This document shows positions 1 to 7,583 of a DNA stretch of 64,000 nucleotides, in pieces (position 1 is the stretch's first letter; every line of letters starts with the position of its first letter). The DNA is from Alkalihalobacillus sp. TS-13 (GTDB taxonomy: Bacteria > Bacillota > Bacilli > Bacillales > Fictibacillaceae): contig NZ_JAHKSI010000001.1 of the NCBI RefSeq assembly GCF_019720915.1, forward strand, positions 1,116,001-1,180,000, written 5' to 3'. Position numbers and translations under genes: made by a program. The notes under the pieces are model-generated. The model searched no databases and had not been told where the DNA came from. It saw only the letters and a list, made by a program, of their open reading frames with translations.

Positions 1-1
1 G

Positions 2-712
2 GAAGGACTGCGGGCGTTGAAGGATCAATTCATGTTGTTGAACACTTTTAACTTTGCAAGGATTCATTTTCTAAGTCCATTATTCTGGTACCTGAGCTTC
101 GGGATAGCCCTGGGGATCATAGGGAGGCATGTCAAGTTTGGGAAGGTATTTGTAGGGATATTGATCATTTATCAAAGTATGATTCTTTTTCAGACAGGAG
201 AAGAATTCAAATATGAAAAAATCGGGACACCGACTTTCAACGAATTCTATTCCTCCTCATTGTTTGCTGATATTGAGAAGTACATTGGGGAAGAGCAGTC
301 TGAATATCGTGTGGTCAGTGTCGGACTACATCCCGCAATCGCTCAATACAACGGCTTTTACACGTTAGATACGTATAATGTCAGCTTTCCGCTTTTTTAT
401 AAACATCAATTTCGTGAAGTGATTGCTCCGGAATTGGAGGAAAGCCCTGTTTTGGAAAATTACTTTGATACATGGGGAAGCAGGTTGTATATGTATGTCA
501 GTGATTTAGGCAAACACTACTTCTTCACGAAAAAAAGTGATAAAACCCTCGAACAGCTTGATATCAATACAGAGGCATTGAAAGAACTTGGCGGAAGTTA
601 TGTGTTCTCAGCATTACCGATTGAGAATCACAAGAAGATAGATTTGGTTTTGGAAAGGACTTTCGAAAATAAGAAGTCTCCTCTAAAAATTTATCTCTAC
701 AGAATAGAATGA
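2..712 (+). CDS. ykoS: YkoS-like (DUF6044) membrane protein, C-terminal part
   Basis: This is the 3' end of a larger gene; the frame is open to the left edge, so the N-terminus lies outside the window. The visible part begins with hydrophobic segments (around LFWYLSFGIALGII and KVFVGILIIYQSMILF) and is followed by about 170 soluble residues. It resembles the end of the YkoS/DUF6044 family of multi-pass membrane proteins of unknown function; B. subtilis YkoS is over 500 residues as I recall. Homologues of the linked ykoN, ykoP and ykoQ genes occur in this window near 17.6-20.3 kb, which supports the call. No function is established. The family call is from memory of sequence resemblance. Confidence 0.6.
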   Translation, partial: EGLRALKDQFMLLNTFNFARIHFLSPLFWYLSFGIALGIIGRHVKFGKVFVGILIIYQSMILFQTGEEFKYEKIGTPTFNEFYSSSLFADIEKYIGEEQSEYRVVSVGLHPAIAQYNGFYTLDTYNVSFPLFYKHQFREVIAPELEESPVLENYFDTWGSRLYMYVSDLGKHYFFTKKSDKTLEQLDINTEALKELGGSYVFSALPIENHKKIDLVLERTFENKKSPLKIYLYRIE

Positions 713-794
713 GCTTTTTTAGAAGCATACTATTTGCAGTTGGAATGCACATTTGCTATTTTGAACTTAAGGATTGGTTATATTTACTTACTAT

Positions 795-1200
795 GTTAAA
801 GAACTTTGTTGATTTAAGCGAAATTCACGACACTCCGGCGGTAATAGCGTGCCAAGCGAGACCCCACTGTTTTTAAAAGGATCTTCGACTAACAGCCACC
901 ACGTCCTGTGGTGAACGTCGAAGCCAGCATAAGGAAAGCATCTAAGAATTCCCATCGCAGACACGAAAATGATTTCATTTTTGTGTTGAAATCCTGTGCA
1001 AGTGAGGAGGCTTACGGAAGTAGGTAAATGCAGGAAGTGATGTCTAACTCAGCGACCAGTCACTTGGAACACTTCAAACTTCCTGCGGCGGCGACAGCCT
1101 CCTCGTCAGTTTTCCAGTGACCTTCGTGCTAATCGGGTCGCTTCCGCTTTTCGTTTGCCCGCGGAAAGGGAGTGAATTTTGCAAGATACACATTAAACAA
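795..1200 (+). repeat. Interspersed palindromic repeat (MITE-like), copy 1
   Basis: Non-coding, GC-richer block that recurs in both orientations elsewhere in the window (7208, 8972, 12525, 20905, 38232). The left end reads GAAATTCACGACACTCC and the right end GGGAGTGAATTT, which are imperfect inverted repeats of each other. Internal hairpins include CCACCACGTCCTGTGGTG and paired GAGGAGGCT/AGCCTCCTC blocks. It has no credible ORF. It fills the gap between the YkoS-like gene and the glutaredoxin-like gene. Confidence 0.85.
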
Positions 1201-1251
1201 TGAATATCTGTATGGAATTTTCCCAAAACCAAACTCAAAGGAGTTGCTAGT

Positions 1252-1497
1252 ATGTCTCAACAAAAAGTGATTGTATATTCCCAGCCTTCCTGACCGCCTT
1301 GTCATGTCGTGAAAGAGTTTCTTTCACATCATAATGTCGATTTTGAAGAATATAACGTTGCTGAGGATGCAAAGGCAAGGGACGAAATGATCGAGAAGTA
1401 CGAATCGATGGCTACACCGACAATAGTCATCGGTGACCAAGTACTCACTGGATTCGATCCAGATCAACTGACGAAAATATTGAACTTATCAGAATGA
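1252..1497 (+). CDS. Glutaredoxin-like protein with in-frame TGA at the catalytic Cys (candidate selenoprotein)
   Basis: Starting at ATG 1252, with AAAGGAG at 1237-1243 upstream, the frame encodes MSQQKVIVYSQPS, then TGA at 1291-1293, then PPCHVVKEFLSHH and on to a normal stop at 1495-1497. This gives about 81 residues including the TGA position. The product has the features of the NrdH/glutaredoxin fold: beta1 then xPPC, then TPTIVIGDQVLTGFD, with the cis-Pro TPT motif and a C-terminal Gly-Phe-Asp. TGA falls exactly where the N-terminal catalytic Cys of CPPC should be, one third-base change from TGC or TGT. A hairpin at 1304-1332 fits a SECIS. I infer a Sec-PPC redox protein. The alternatives are a recent nonsense mutation, a sequencing error, or use of the GTG at 1309 giving a 62-residue protein without its active site. 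Confidence 0.7.
1304..1332 (+). other. Candidate bacterial SECIS hairpin
   Basis: GTGAAAG (1309-1315) and CTTTCAC (1321-1327) form a perfect 7-bp stem around the loop AGTTT. After two mismatches, ATG (1304-1306) pairs with CAT (1330-1332). The stem begins 15 nt and the loop 22 nt after the in-frame TGA (1291-1293). The loop has G among its first two bases. These values fall inside the ranges generally described for bacterial SECIS elements. The segment is also coding (VVKEFLSHH), so the palindrome could be chance. Confidence 0.5.
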
Positions 1498-1525
1498 AAG
1501 AGCAGTGTCATGCTGCTCTTTTTTT
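1497..1525 (+). terminator. Rho-independent terminator after the glutaredoxin-like gene
   Basis: A 9-bp stem, AAAGAGCAG/CTGCTCTTT, with a 7-nt loop is followed by a T-run. It starts on the last base of the stop codon, consistent with the TGA-containing frame being a real transcribed gene. Confidence 0.85.
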
Positions 1526-1645
1526 GCATGAGGCTCCATTCTACTAGAATGGAAAATAATAGATCAAATTCCTTTGACCTCCTATTGTGTAAGCCATTAG
1601 TCCCTATTAAACTTATTGGCGTACACTTTTCAAGGAGGTGTAAAT

Positions 1646-2299
1646 ATGTTTACAAAGCTATTGAAAGTAACACTGGCTGTTGTATTTACAGCAGGTGCGA
1701 TGGCAACACTACCTACACAAGAAGCAAGTGCTCACTCTAAAACTGTAAAAATGGGTGATTCACAAGGATATGTGTGGGATGTACAGCATCGTCTGCAACA
1801 GTTAGGTTTCTATAAAGGTAAAGTTGATGGTGTGTTCGGTTCTAACACGAAAGACGCAGTGATCCGTTTCCAAAAAGCAAATGGTATCAAAGCGGATGGA
1901 GTTGCTGGACATGGAACATTTACAAAACTCTACAACCAAACATTCACTGTAGATGAAATTCAAATGATGGCACAAATGGTCCACGGTGAGGCACGCGGTG
2001 AATCATTCGAAGGGAAAGTAGCGGTAGCAGCAGTAATCATGAACCGTCTCGATTCATCCAAATTCCCGAATGATGTCAAGAATGTCTTGTTCCAAGATCT
2101 TGCTTTTACAGCAGTAGCAGATGGACAGTACAACTCAACGCCTAATGCTGAAGCATATAAAGCAGTATACAGTGCAATCAGAGGTTGGGATCCATCGAAG
2201 GGTGCAACATACTATTTCAACCCGAAAACGGCGACTTCCGATTGGATCTGGTCTCGTGAACAGATCGTCCAAATTGGAAAGCATATCTTTGCTAAATAG
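1646..2299 (+). CDS. SleB-type cell wall/cortex hydrolase with peptidoglycan-binding domain
   Basis: A secreted 217-residue protein. A signal peptide (about residues 1-30, ending near EASA) precedes a PG_binding_1 domain (about 34-90, with VWDVQHRLQQLGFY and AVIRFQKANGI) and a Hydrolase_2/SleB domain (about 100-217, with MVHGEARGESFEGKVAVAAV, VMNRL-type and YYFNP motifs). SleB-family enzymes are lytic transglycosylases that cut muramic-lactam cortex during germination. This one is shorter than classical SleB and has no ypeB partner, so it is closer to YkvT-type paralogues. ATG 1646 is preferred to an upstream in-frame start because AAGGAGGTG (1632-1640) lies just before it. A single-gene unit with terminators on both sides. 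Confidence 0.85.
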   Translation: MFTKLLKVTLAVVFTAGAMATLPTQEASAHSKTVKMGDSQGYVWDVQHRLQQLGFYKGKVDGVFGSNTKDAVIRFQKANGIKADGVAGHGTFTKLYNQTFTVDEIQMMAQMVHGEARGESFEGKVAVAAVIMNRLDSSKFPNDVKNVLFQDLAFTAVADGQYNSTPNAEAYKAVYSAIRGWDPSKGATYYFNPKTATSDWIWSREQIVQIGKHIFAK

Positions 2300-2314
2300 A
2301 TATAGAAGGAGTGG

Positions 2315-2343
2315 AGGGAATGACTAACGGGTCATTCCCTTTA
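2315..2343 (+). terminator. Terminator of the SleB-type hydrolase gene
   Basis: A perfect 10-bp stem, AGGGAATGAC/GTCATTCCCT, with loop TAACGG, followed by TTATT. Confidence 0.8.
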
Positions 2344-2377
2344 TTCAATTCGTTTTTTCATGATTCTTTCTTACTAA

Positions 2378-2472
2378 ATTCTAGGATTATGATGGGGATT
2401 TCTAGAATTATTCCAAAAATTCTAGGATTATGTTAAAAATTCCAGAATTATGGTCTGAATTTCTAAGAATAC
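2378..2472. repeat. Short tandem array, period about 20.5 bp, around TTCTAGAATTAT
   Basis: Five degenerate units of the form TTCYAGRATTATG begin at 2379, 2400, 2420, 2440 and 2461. The core is close to the palindrome TTCTAGAA. The spacing is about two DNA helical turns. It lies between a terminator and the trhO promoter region. No function is known. Confidence 0.7.
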
Positions 2473-2608
2473 ATAAAAACCTTATTCTTAAGTTCATCTT
2501 ATTCTGCTTCCTAAATAGTTTCTTCTAATTAATAGCTTGTATATGTGAATGATTCTTCGATTTCTGGTAAGATATATTTTGGAAAACGAATTTATAAAGG
2601 TGAGTGTC

Positions 2609-3505
2609 ATGTCAGAAGAAAAAAACAAATATGAAATTTTACTTTTTTATAAATATGTCCCCATCGATGACCCGGAGTACTTTGCGAAGAAGCATCTGAA
2701 GTTTTGTAAGGAACTTGGTGTAATGGGGCGAGTTCTAGTTGCAAAAGAAGGGATCAATGGAACGGTTTCTGGTACGATGAATCAGACCGAAGCTTACATT
2801 GAAGCTTTCCGTAAGGATCCCCGTTTTGAGGATATGGAATTCAAGCGTGAGGAGACAGAAGGCCACACATTCCAACGAATCTCTGTAAAAGCGAGGAATG
2901 AAATCGTTACCTTAAAACTTGAAGATGATGTTAACCCGAATGTGGTGACAGGAACACATCTTTCCCCGAAAGAGTGGCAGGAAACGATGGAAAATGAAGA
3001 TGTCATCATCCTAGACGCAAGGAATGATTATGAATATGACATCGGGCATTTCCGCAATGCGATCCGTCCTGATATCAAAGCGTTCCGCGAGCTTCCTGAA
3101 TGGATCAAAGAAAACCTTGCGGACAAAAAAGATAAAAAGATTTTGACCTATTGCACAGGTGGCATACGTTGCGAAAAATTTTCAGGATATTTAGTACGTG
3201 AAGGGTTTGAAGATGTGAACCAGTTACACGGCGGAATCATCAAATACGGGCAAGACCCTGAAACAAAAGGAAGCAACTTTGATGGGAAGTGTTTCGTATT
3301 CGATGACCGGATGATCGTTGACGTTAACCGTACTGATGATAAAAGTGTAGTTGGGAGATGCATACATTGTGGGCAAGAAGCCGAACATTTCGTCAATTGT
3401 CCGATCGATGAATGCGATAAACTTCATATTGCCTGTGAGAAGTGTCGTGAGAATTATCAAAACTGTTGCTCAGATGAATGTAAGCAAGTTTATCTTACAA
3501 CCTGA
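2609..3505 (+). CDS. trhO: tRNA uridine(34) hydroxylase TrhO (rhodanese family)
   Basis: 298 residues, the usual length for this YceA/YbfQ family. TrhO hydroxylates U34 of certain tRNAs in an oxygen-dependent way, as the first step to 5-methoxy- or carboxymethoxyuridine. Order of domains: an N-terminal ferredoxin-like/acylphosphatase-like region (1-95), a rhodanese domain (about 120-220) with the catalytic loop CTGGIRC (first Cys near residue 182), and a Cys-rich C-terminal tail (CIHCG, CEKC, NCCSDEC) that probably binds metal. ATG 2609 follows AAAGGTGAG. The longer frame from 2549 lacks a ribosome site and starts with unconserved residues. kapB follows at 17 nt and may be co-transcribed. Confidence 0.92.
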   Translation: MSEEKNKYEILLFYKYVPIDDPEYFAKKHLKFCKELGVMGRVLVAKEGINGTVSGTMNQTEAYIEAFRKDPRFEDMEFKREETEGHTFQRISVKARNEIVTLKLEDDVNPNVVTGTHLSPKEWQETMENEDVIILDARNDYEYDIGHFRNAIRPDIKAFRELPEWIKENLADKKDKKILTYCTGGIRCEKFSGYLVREGFEDVNQLHGGIIKYGQDPETKGSNFDGKCFVFDDRMIVDVNRTDDKSVVGRCIHCGQEAEHFVNCPIDECDKLHIACEKCRENYQNCCSDECKQVYLTT

Positions 3506-3522
3506 TCAGAAAGGTGGTTGCC

Positions 3523-3915
3523 ATGACAATGGAAATCGGAGATAAAGTTACAGCATCCTACAAGACCGGTCGTTACGTAGGTGAAGTTATTGATCTAAAG
3601 CCGAAACTGGATAAAGCTGTTGTAAAAATTTTAGCGGTATTGGCGCATCCGAGACAGGGTGACTTGCATGCCCCGAAGCAAGTTGATGTCCAGTTTTTTC
3701 ATGAGAGAAAGGCTCTTGCCCATACCGAAAAAGCGTTAGTACCGTTATCGAGTATCAAACCGTTTGAGAATGAAGTGCCGGAGTACCACTTTTCATTGAT
3801 CAAATCGATTAAGGATCAAATGGCGAAACTAGTGAATGATGATAGTGAATATGCGAAATTATCCTTTCAAAAGCTTGAAAATCTATTAATAGAGTATGAA
3901 AAAAATATGGAATAA
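3523..3915 (+). CDS. kapB: Kinase-associated lipoprotein B (KapB)
   Basis: 130 residues, similar in size and sequence to B. subtilis KapB, an accessory factor needed for KinB signalling into the Spo0 phosphorelay. Typical features are the TGRYVGEV opening beta-hairpin, LAVLAHPRQGDLH and the QVDVQFFHERKALAH block. I do not see an obvious lipobox, in line with the family name being historical. The start is set at ATG 3523 because AAAGGTGG (3510-3517) sits at the right distance; GTG 3514 overlaps that site. It follows trhO by 17 nt and ends at a terminator. Confidence 0.85.
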   Translation: MTMEIGDKVTASYKTGRYVGEVIDLKPKLDKAVVKILAVLAHPRQGDLHAPKQVDVQFFHERKALAHTEKALVPLSSIKPFENEVPEYHFSLIKSIKDQMAKLVNDDSEYAKLSFQKLENLLIEYEKNME

Positions 3916-3923
3916 CGAATAGA

Positions 3924-3958
3924 AAAGCCGTGTCAGCCAATGTTGACGCGGTTTTTTT
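3924..3958 (+). terminator. Terminator after kapB
   Basis: An imperfect 11-bp stem (AAAGCCGTGTC with GACGCGGTTTT, with G-U pairs), then a T-run. Confidence 0.75.
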
Positions 3959-4059
3959 GTTCTATCAAAAATCGCTCGTCCCAATAAAAATAACTTCTAC
4001 TTTTAGCTGCTTGTACATATTCATAGGATATGACACGGTATGGAAGGGACGGATTATAA

Positions 4060-5244
4060 ATGAAGAAGAACAACCGCCTTTTATATAGATGGAAAAAGCC
4101 TAAAAATGAGACGTTTTTGAAACGTGCAGTGTTTTTTTCTGCGATTGTATTAATTTTATTCATTACGGTTTCTCTACTGGCCTCCTCCTTTTTTGAAAAA
4201 AGGTTCCAATCCAGTTCATTGAAGGGAACATTACACATTTTCTCAACTGAACAATTGGTTACTTTCATGGGGACCGTTAATCCATATTTCGAACAAGGTT
4301 TGCCGAACTCATACCAGCCACCATCCATCCAGAGCCTATCCTTCGAACTGGCAACGAATATTAAACCTGGAGACATCCGATCCTTATTAGGCAGGGAACT
4401 CCCTGGGTTTGCGATTTTTGATACAGAAATCATAGTTGCCGGTGAGGGGACAGATTACACCACTATACCGATTGAATCTGCACCTCCTTTGGATGTTTTA
4501 TTGAAAGAACGTGAAGTAGCAGAAGAAAAATTAAAGGTAGAAGACACACCGAATACACCTGAACCAGACCTGACCACAAATGGAAGTAAAGTCGTATATC
4601 TTTATCAATCCCATTCCTACGAATCTTTCTTACCTTTATTGAAAGATGCGAAAGTTCCGAATGACGCACACACTTCAAATCCTGAAGCGAATATGATCCG
4701 TGTTGGCGGAATGCTGGCGAAAGAGCTGGAACAGCGTGGCATCGGTGTCCAGCAGGATAAAACGAATATCGGTCAAAAATTAAATGATCGTGGATGGAGT
4801 ACGAACAACGCTTATAAGCTCTCGAGAGAAATCGTAGAGGCAGCAGTTACTGGAAATCAAGACATTACATTTTCTTTCGATTTGCATCGCGATTCACTCA
4901 GGAAAGATAAAACGACTGCTACGATTAACGGGGAGAACTACGCCAAATTAATGTTCGTCATAGGGGAAGCAAATCCAAATTACGAAAGAAACGAGCAATT
5001 GGCACGTGAACTACACGATCTCCTCGAAGACAAATATCCAGGACTTAGCCGTGGTGTCTTTAAGAAAAACAAAAGTCAGGGGAACGGAGTGTACAATCAA
5101 GATCTATCTGACCGTGCTGCTTTGATTGAGGTAGGTGGAGTCGATAATAACCTGGATGAGATCCAACGTTCTTTATCTGCTTTCGCAGAAGTATTCACTG
5201 AATTTTATTGGAAAGATGAAAAAGTCAATGCAGGAGGTCAATAA
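4060..5244 (+). CDS. spoIIP: Stage II sporulation protein P (SpoIIP), stand-alone copy
   Basis: A 394-residue membrane-anchored peptidoglycan hydrolase. SpoIIP acts with SpoIID and SpoIIM in septal thinning and engulfment, as amidase and endopeptidase. One N-terminal transmembrane helix (about residues 24-46) precedes a linker and the SpoIIP catalytic domain (about 180-385). Visible family motifs are YLYQSHSYESFLP, the FSFDLHRDS segment with a putative zinc-ligand His, and RAALIEVGGVDNN, which carries the conserved Glu. In Bacillus spoIIP usually follows gpr; here it stands alone between kapB and ypjP, so it may be a paralogue rather than the primary copy. The ribosome site (GAAGGGACGG) is modest. 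Confidence 0.85.
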   Translation: MKKNNRLLYRWKKPKNETFLKRAVFFSAIVLILFITVSLLASSFFEKRFQSSSLKGTLHIFSTEQLVTFMGTVNPYFEQGLPNSYQPPSIQSLSFELATNIKPGDIRSLLGRELPGFAIFDTEIIVAGEGTDYTTIPIESAPPLDVLLKEREVAEEKLKVEDTPNTPEPDLTTNGSKVVYLYQSHSYESFLPLLKDAKVPNDAHTSNPEANMIRVGGMLAKELEQRGIGVQQDKTNIGQKLNDRGWSTNNAYKLSREIVEAAVTGNQDITFSFDLHRDSLRKDKTTATINGENYAKLMFVIGEANPNYERNEQLARELHDLLEDKYPGLSRGVFKKNKSQGNGVYNQDLSDRAALIEVGGVDNNLDEIQRSLSAFAEVFTEFYWKDEKVNAGGQ

Positions 5245-5369
5245 CCGATATCGAATACAGTATTTAGGAAATATACATTCACAATTTTCTCATAGTTAAA
5301 GCGTCTTTTTCGCCTGATTTTATGAGAGAATGGGGATACGAAAATCAATAGAGACTGAGGTTGGTTAAG

Positions 5370-6014
5370 ATGCCTGTTTGGTTGAGGAAAACGCTTGTTG
5401 TCTTGATTACTGTATTCACACTTGGAACCGTTTCACCCCCTCCGCACCTTCTTGCGGATAGTGATAAAAGCACTAGTACGGAATCAGCAGAGAATTATAT
5501 AGAAACAAAAAATATTACAAGTCCGCAAATAGAAAAAGATCCTGAACCTGATTTCCATACCATGCCATGGAAGGAGATCGCTGCTACATATGAAGACACG
5601 GAGGATCTTCAAGATGCATTCGTCACGTATACAGTCATCCAGGCAACAGAACAGACAAGACAGAAATTCGGTGAGCGTATCGAATCAAAACGGGGGGAAG
5701 AATTCCGTTCGGTTATTCTTCCGAAAATAGAAGAAACGATCACCTATTTAAGTTCTGAATTAGATGAGGAAATAATGAGAAACCTGATGATCAGCGATCG
5801 TCCTACAAAAGGGAAAGGCGAGAAGATTTTCCACATTAAAAATGCTTCAACAGGGTTGGATATCTTCAGACTCCATGTCCGCCGAGAAAATCCACCGGGT
5901 AAAGGCCACTGGTTTTCATTCCATTATCATGATGCTCGCGACCATTTTGCTTCTCACCATGAATTAGGAAGCATCTATTGGGACCGGAATACCCCTCCAA
6001 ATTGGATGAGTTGA
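5370..6014 (+). CDS. ypjP: YpjP-like exported protein
   Basis: 214 residues with a hydrophobic N-terminus (about 4-28, probably a signal peptide or anchor), a Glu/Ser/Thr-rich linker, and a conserved C-terminal domain rich in aromatic and His residues (GKGHWFSFHYHDARDHF). It resembles B. subtilis YpjP, whose gene lies just before thyB and dfrA. The same order holds here (ypjP, two genes, thyA, dfrA), which supports the assignment. Function is unknown. ATG 5370 is preferred over TTG 5361 because GAGG at 5357-5360 is correctly spaced. Confidence 0.75.
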   Translation: MPVWLRKTLVVLITVFTLGTVSPPPHLLADSDKSTSTESAENYIETKNITSPQIEKDPEPDFHTMPWKEIAATYEDTEDLQDAFVTYTVIQATEQTRQKFGERIESKRGEEFRSVILPKIEETITYLSSELDEEIMRNLMISDRPTKGKGEKIFHIKNASTGLDIFRLHVRRENPPGKGHWFSFHYHDARDHFASHHELGSIYWDRNTPPNWMS

Positions 6015-6029
6015 AATTTACGTTGAAAT

Positions 6030-6064
6030 AAGCATGCAATACTTCATTGCATGCTTATTTTTTT
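6030..6064 (+). terminator. Terminator after ypjP
   Basis: A perfect 11-bp stem, AAGCATGCAAT/ATTGCATGCTT, with loop ACTTC and a T-rich tail. Confidence 0.9.
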
Positions 6065-6164
6065 GCTTTACAAATAACATGGGAAAAGGATATAATCTTT
6101 TTTGTTACATTTTTGAAACCTTCTTGTAATTGATACGTAATTATTAGGGATAGGAGGGGATGAC

Positions 6165-6335
6165 ATGAAGGTGTTTATCGGGTCAGTCATAGTCGTCATT
6201 TTACTATGCATTGGTCTATGGCTCTTGTTGTCACCAACATATACAAAGGTAGGGAAAGCTGCCAAGAAGTATAGGAACTTTTGGGGGGAGTCAGAGAATG
6301 GAAACAGTACAGATGCCAGAAAAAAAGAAAAATAA
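6165..6335 (+). CDS. Small single-pass membrane protein overlapping the prohibitin-like gene
   Basis: A 56-residue ORF beginning MKVFIGSVIVVILLCIGLWL, with one transmembrane helix (about 3-23) and a basic C-terminus ending ARKKEK. TAGGAGGGG at 6151-6159 gives a strong ribosome site 5 nt before ATG 6165. Its last 38 nt overlap the start of the band-7 gene in another frame, suggesting translational coupling. I do not recognise the family. A small partner of the SPFH protein is a reasonable guess only. Confidence 0.6.
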   Translation: MKVFIGSVIVVILLCIGLWLLLSPTYTKVGKAAKKYRNFWGESENGNSTDARKKEK

Positions 6336-7158
6336 CCGCAAAATCATCGGTGGCGTCATAGTGGGGATTGCAATTGCACTGATTGTTGTCATCGGAGCAT
6401 TTTTCATTGAAAGGATTCCGAACGGTTATGTCGGTGTCGTTTACAGTCCGAACGGAGGGGTACAAGAGGAAACGTTAGGCCAAGGCTGGCATATCGTTGG
6501 GATATTTGATAAAATCACAAAATATCCAGTTCGGATGCAAACGGTCGAATATCAGGATATCCAAGTCGCGACTTCAGATGGTAAGAACATAACGATGGAT
6601 TTTGCATACAACTACAACATTCAGCCAGATAAAGTGGTGGCTCTTTTCAATAAATTCGGTCCAGTCGATGTAGGTGAAATCGAATCGACTTACTTGAGAA
6701 CAAGGCTATGGGATGCCGGGCGTAAAGCAATCGCCAATTATTCGGTCATTGATACCTATGGTCAAAAATCAGCATCTGCCGGTTTGGAAGTCCAAAAGGT
6801 TTTTTCTGAGGACGTCGGAGACTTAGGCTTCATCATAGATGATTTGACTCTTGGTGTCCCAAAACCGGACGAATCGACTCAAGAAGCGATTGATGCCAGG
6901 GTGAAAGCTTCACAGGAACTAGAGAGGAAGCAGACCGAATTGAAGATCGCCGAGGCAGAAGCTGAAAAGAAACGAATCGAAGCGAAAGCGATTTCTGACT
7001 ATAATAACATCATCAATGAATCGATGACACCAGAAGTGATCCAATACATGTGGATCCAGAAGTGGGATGGCAAGATGCCTAAAGCGACAGGAACGGGTAA
7101 CTTGATTCAAATTCCACTTGAAGATGAACCCGCAACAACACAACCAAAAAACAACTAG
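6298..7158 (+). CDS. Prohibitin/SPFH (band 7) family membrane protein
   Basis: 286 residues. A transmembrane helix (about 16-38) is followed by the band-7/SPFH domain (about 40-215: IPNGYVGVVYSPNG, LGQGWHIVG, RMQTVEYQDIQV, DLGFIIDDLTLG). A coiled-coil segment rich in Ala, Glu and Lys follows (about 205-240: RKQTELKIAEAEAEKKRIEA), then a short tail. SPFH proteins form ring or cage assemblies at membranes and scaffold proteases or microdomains. There is no NfeD or FtsH gene adjacent. It is co-transcribed with the small membrane protein upstream (38-nt overlap). Confidence 0.85.
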   Translation: METVQMPEKKKNNRKIIGGVIVGIAIALIVVIGAFFIERIPNGYVGVVYSPNGGVQEETLGQGWHIVGIFDKITKYPVRMQTVEYQDIQVATSDGKNITMDFAYNYNIQPDKVVALFNKFGPVDVGEIESTYLRTRLWDAGRKAIANYSVIDTYGQKSASAGLEVQKVFSEDVGDLGFIIDDLTLGVPKPDESTQEAIDARVKASQELERKQTELKIAEAEAEKKRIEAKAISDYNNIINESMTPEVIQYMWIQKWDGKMPKATGTGNLIQIPLEDEPATTQPKNN

Positions 7159-7167
7159 CTGACGATT

Positions 7168-7196
7168 AAACGAGTTCAAAATGAGCTCGTTTTTCT
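7168..7196 (+). terminator. Terminator after the prohibitin-like gene
   Basis: Stem AAACGAGTTC/GAGCTCGTTT (one G-U pair), followed by TTTTCTT. Confidence 0.8.
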
Positions 7197-7207
7197 TATC
7201 CTTAGGC

Positions 7208-7515
7208 TTAGTTAAAGAATGAAGTTGATTTCTTCGAAATTCACTCCATTTCCGCGGGCATACGAAAAGCGGAAGCGACCCGATTAGTCACGAAGGTCAC
7301 TGGAAAACTGACGAGGAGGCTGTCCCCGCCGCAGGAAGTTTGAAGTGATCCAAGTGACTGGTCGCTGAGCTTAGACATCACTTCCTGCATTTACCTACTT
7401 CCGTGAGCCTCCTCGCGAACTTGCACAGTTCGCTGCGGGGTCTCACCTGGCTCGCTGTTCCCGCAGGAGTGTCGTGAATTTCGTTTAAATCAACAACTAA
7501 GGCTCAGCTTTACCA
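7208..7515 (-). repeat. Interspersed palindromic repeat (MITE-like), copy 2, inverted
   Basis: Reverse orientation of copy 1. It reads GAAATTCACTCCATTTCCGCGGGC at the left and CCCGCAGGAGTGTCGTGAATTTCG at the right, then AAATCAACAACTAAGGCTCAGC. Short and well preserved compared with copies at 8972 and 20905. It ends about 30 nt before the likely TATAAT -10 box of thyA (7547-7552). Confidence 0.85.
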
Positions 7516-7583
7516 AGTTTTCTTTTCCCCTAAATTTATCTTTTGCTATAATTGAGACAGCCTATTTGAAAGAGAGGGGTAAG

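Noticed and set aside
795-1200. CRISPR array
   Set aside because: Copies of the repeat are hundreds of bases long and dispersed across the window; no short direct repeats with uniform spacers and no cas genes.
1510-1740. 76-codon plus-strand frame over the SleB-type gene start
   Set aside because: It overlaps the signal-peptide coding region of a clear gene in another frame and has no ribosome site.
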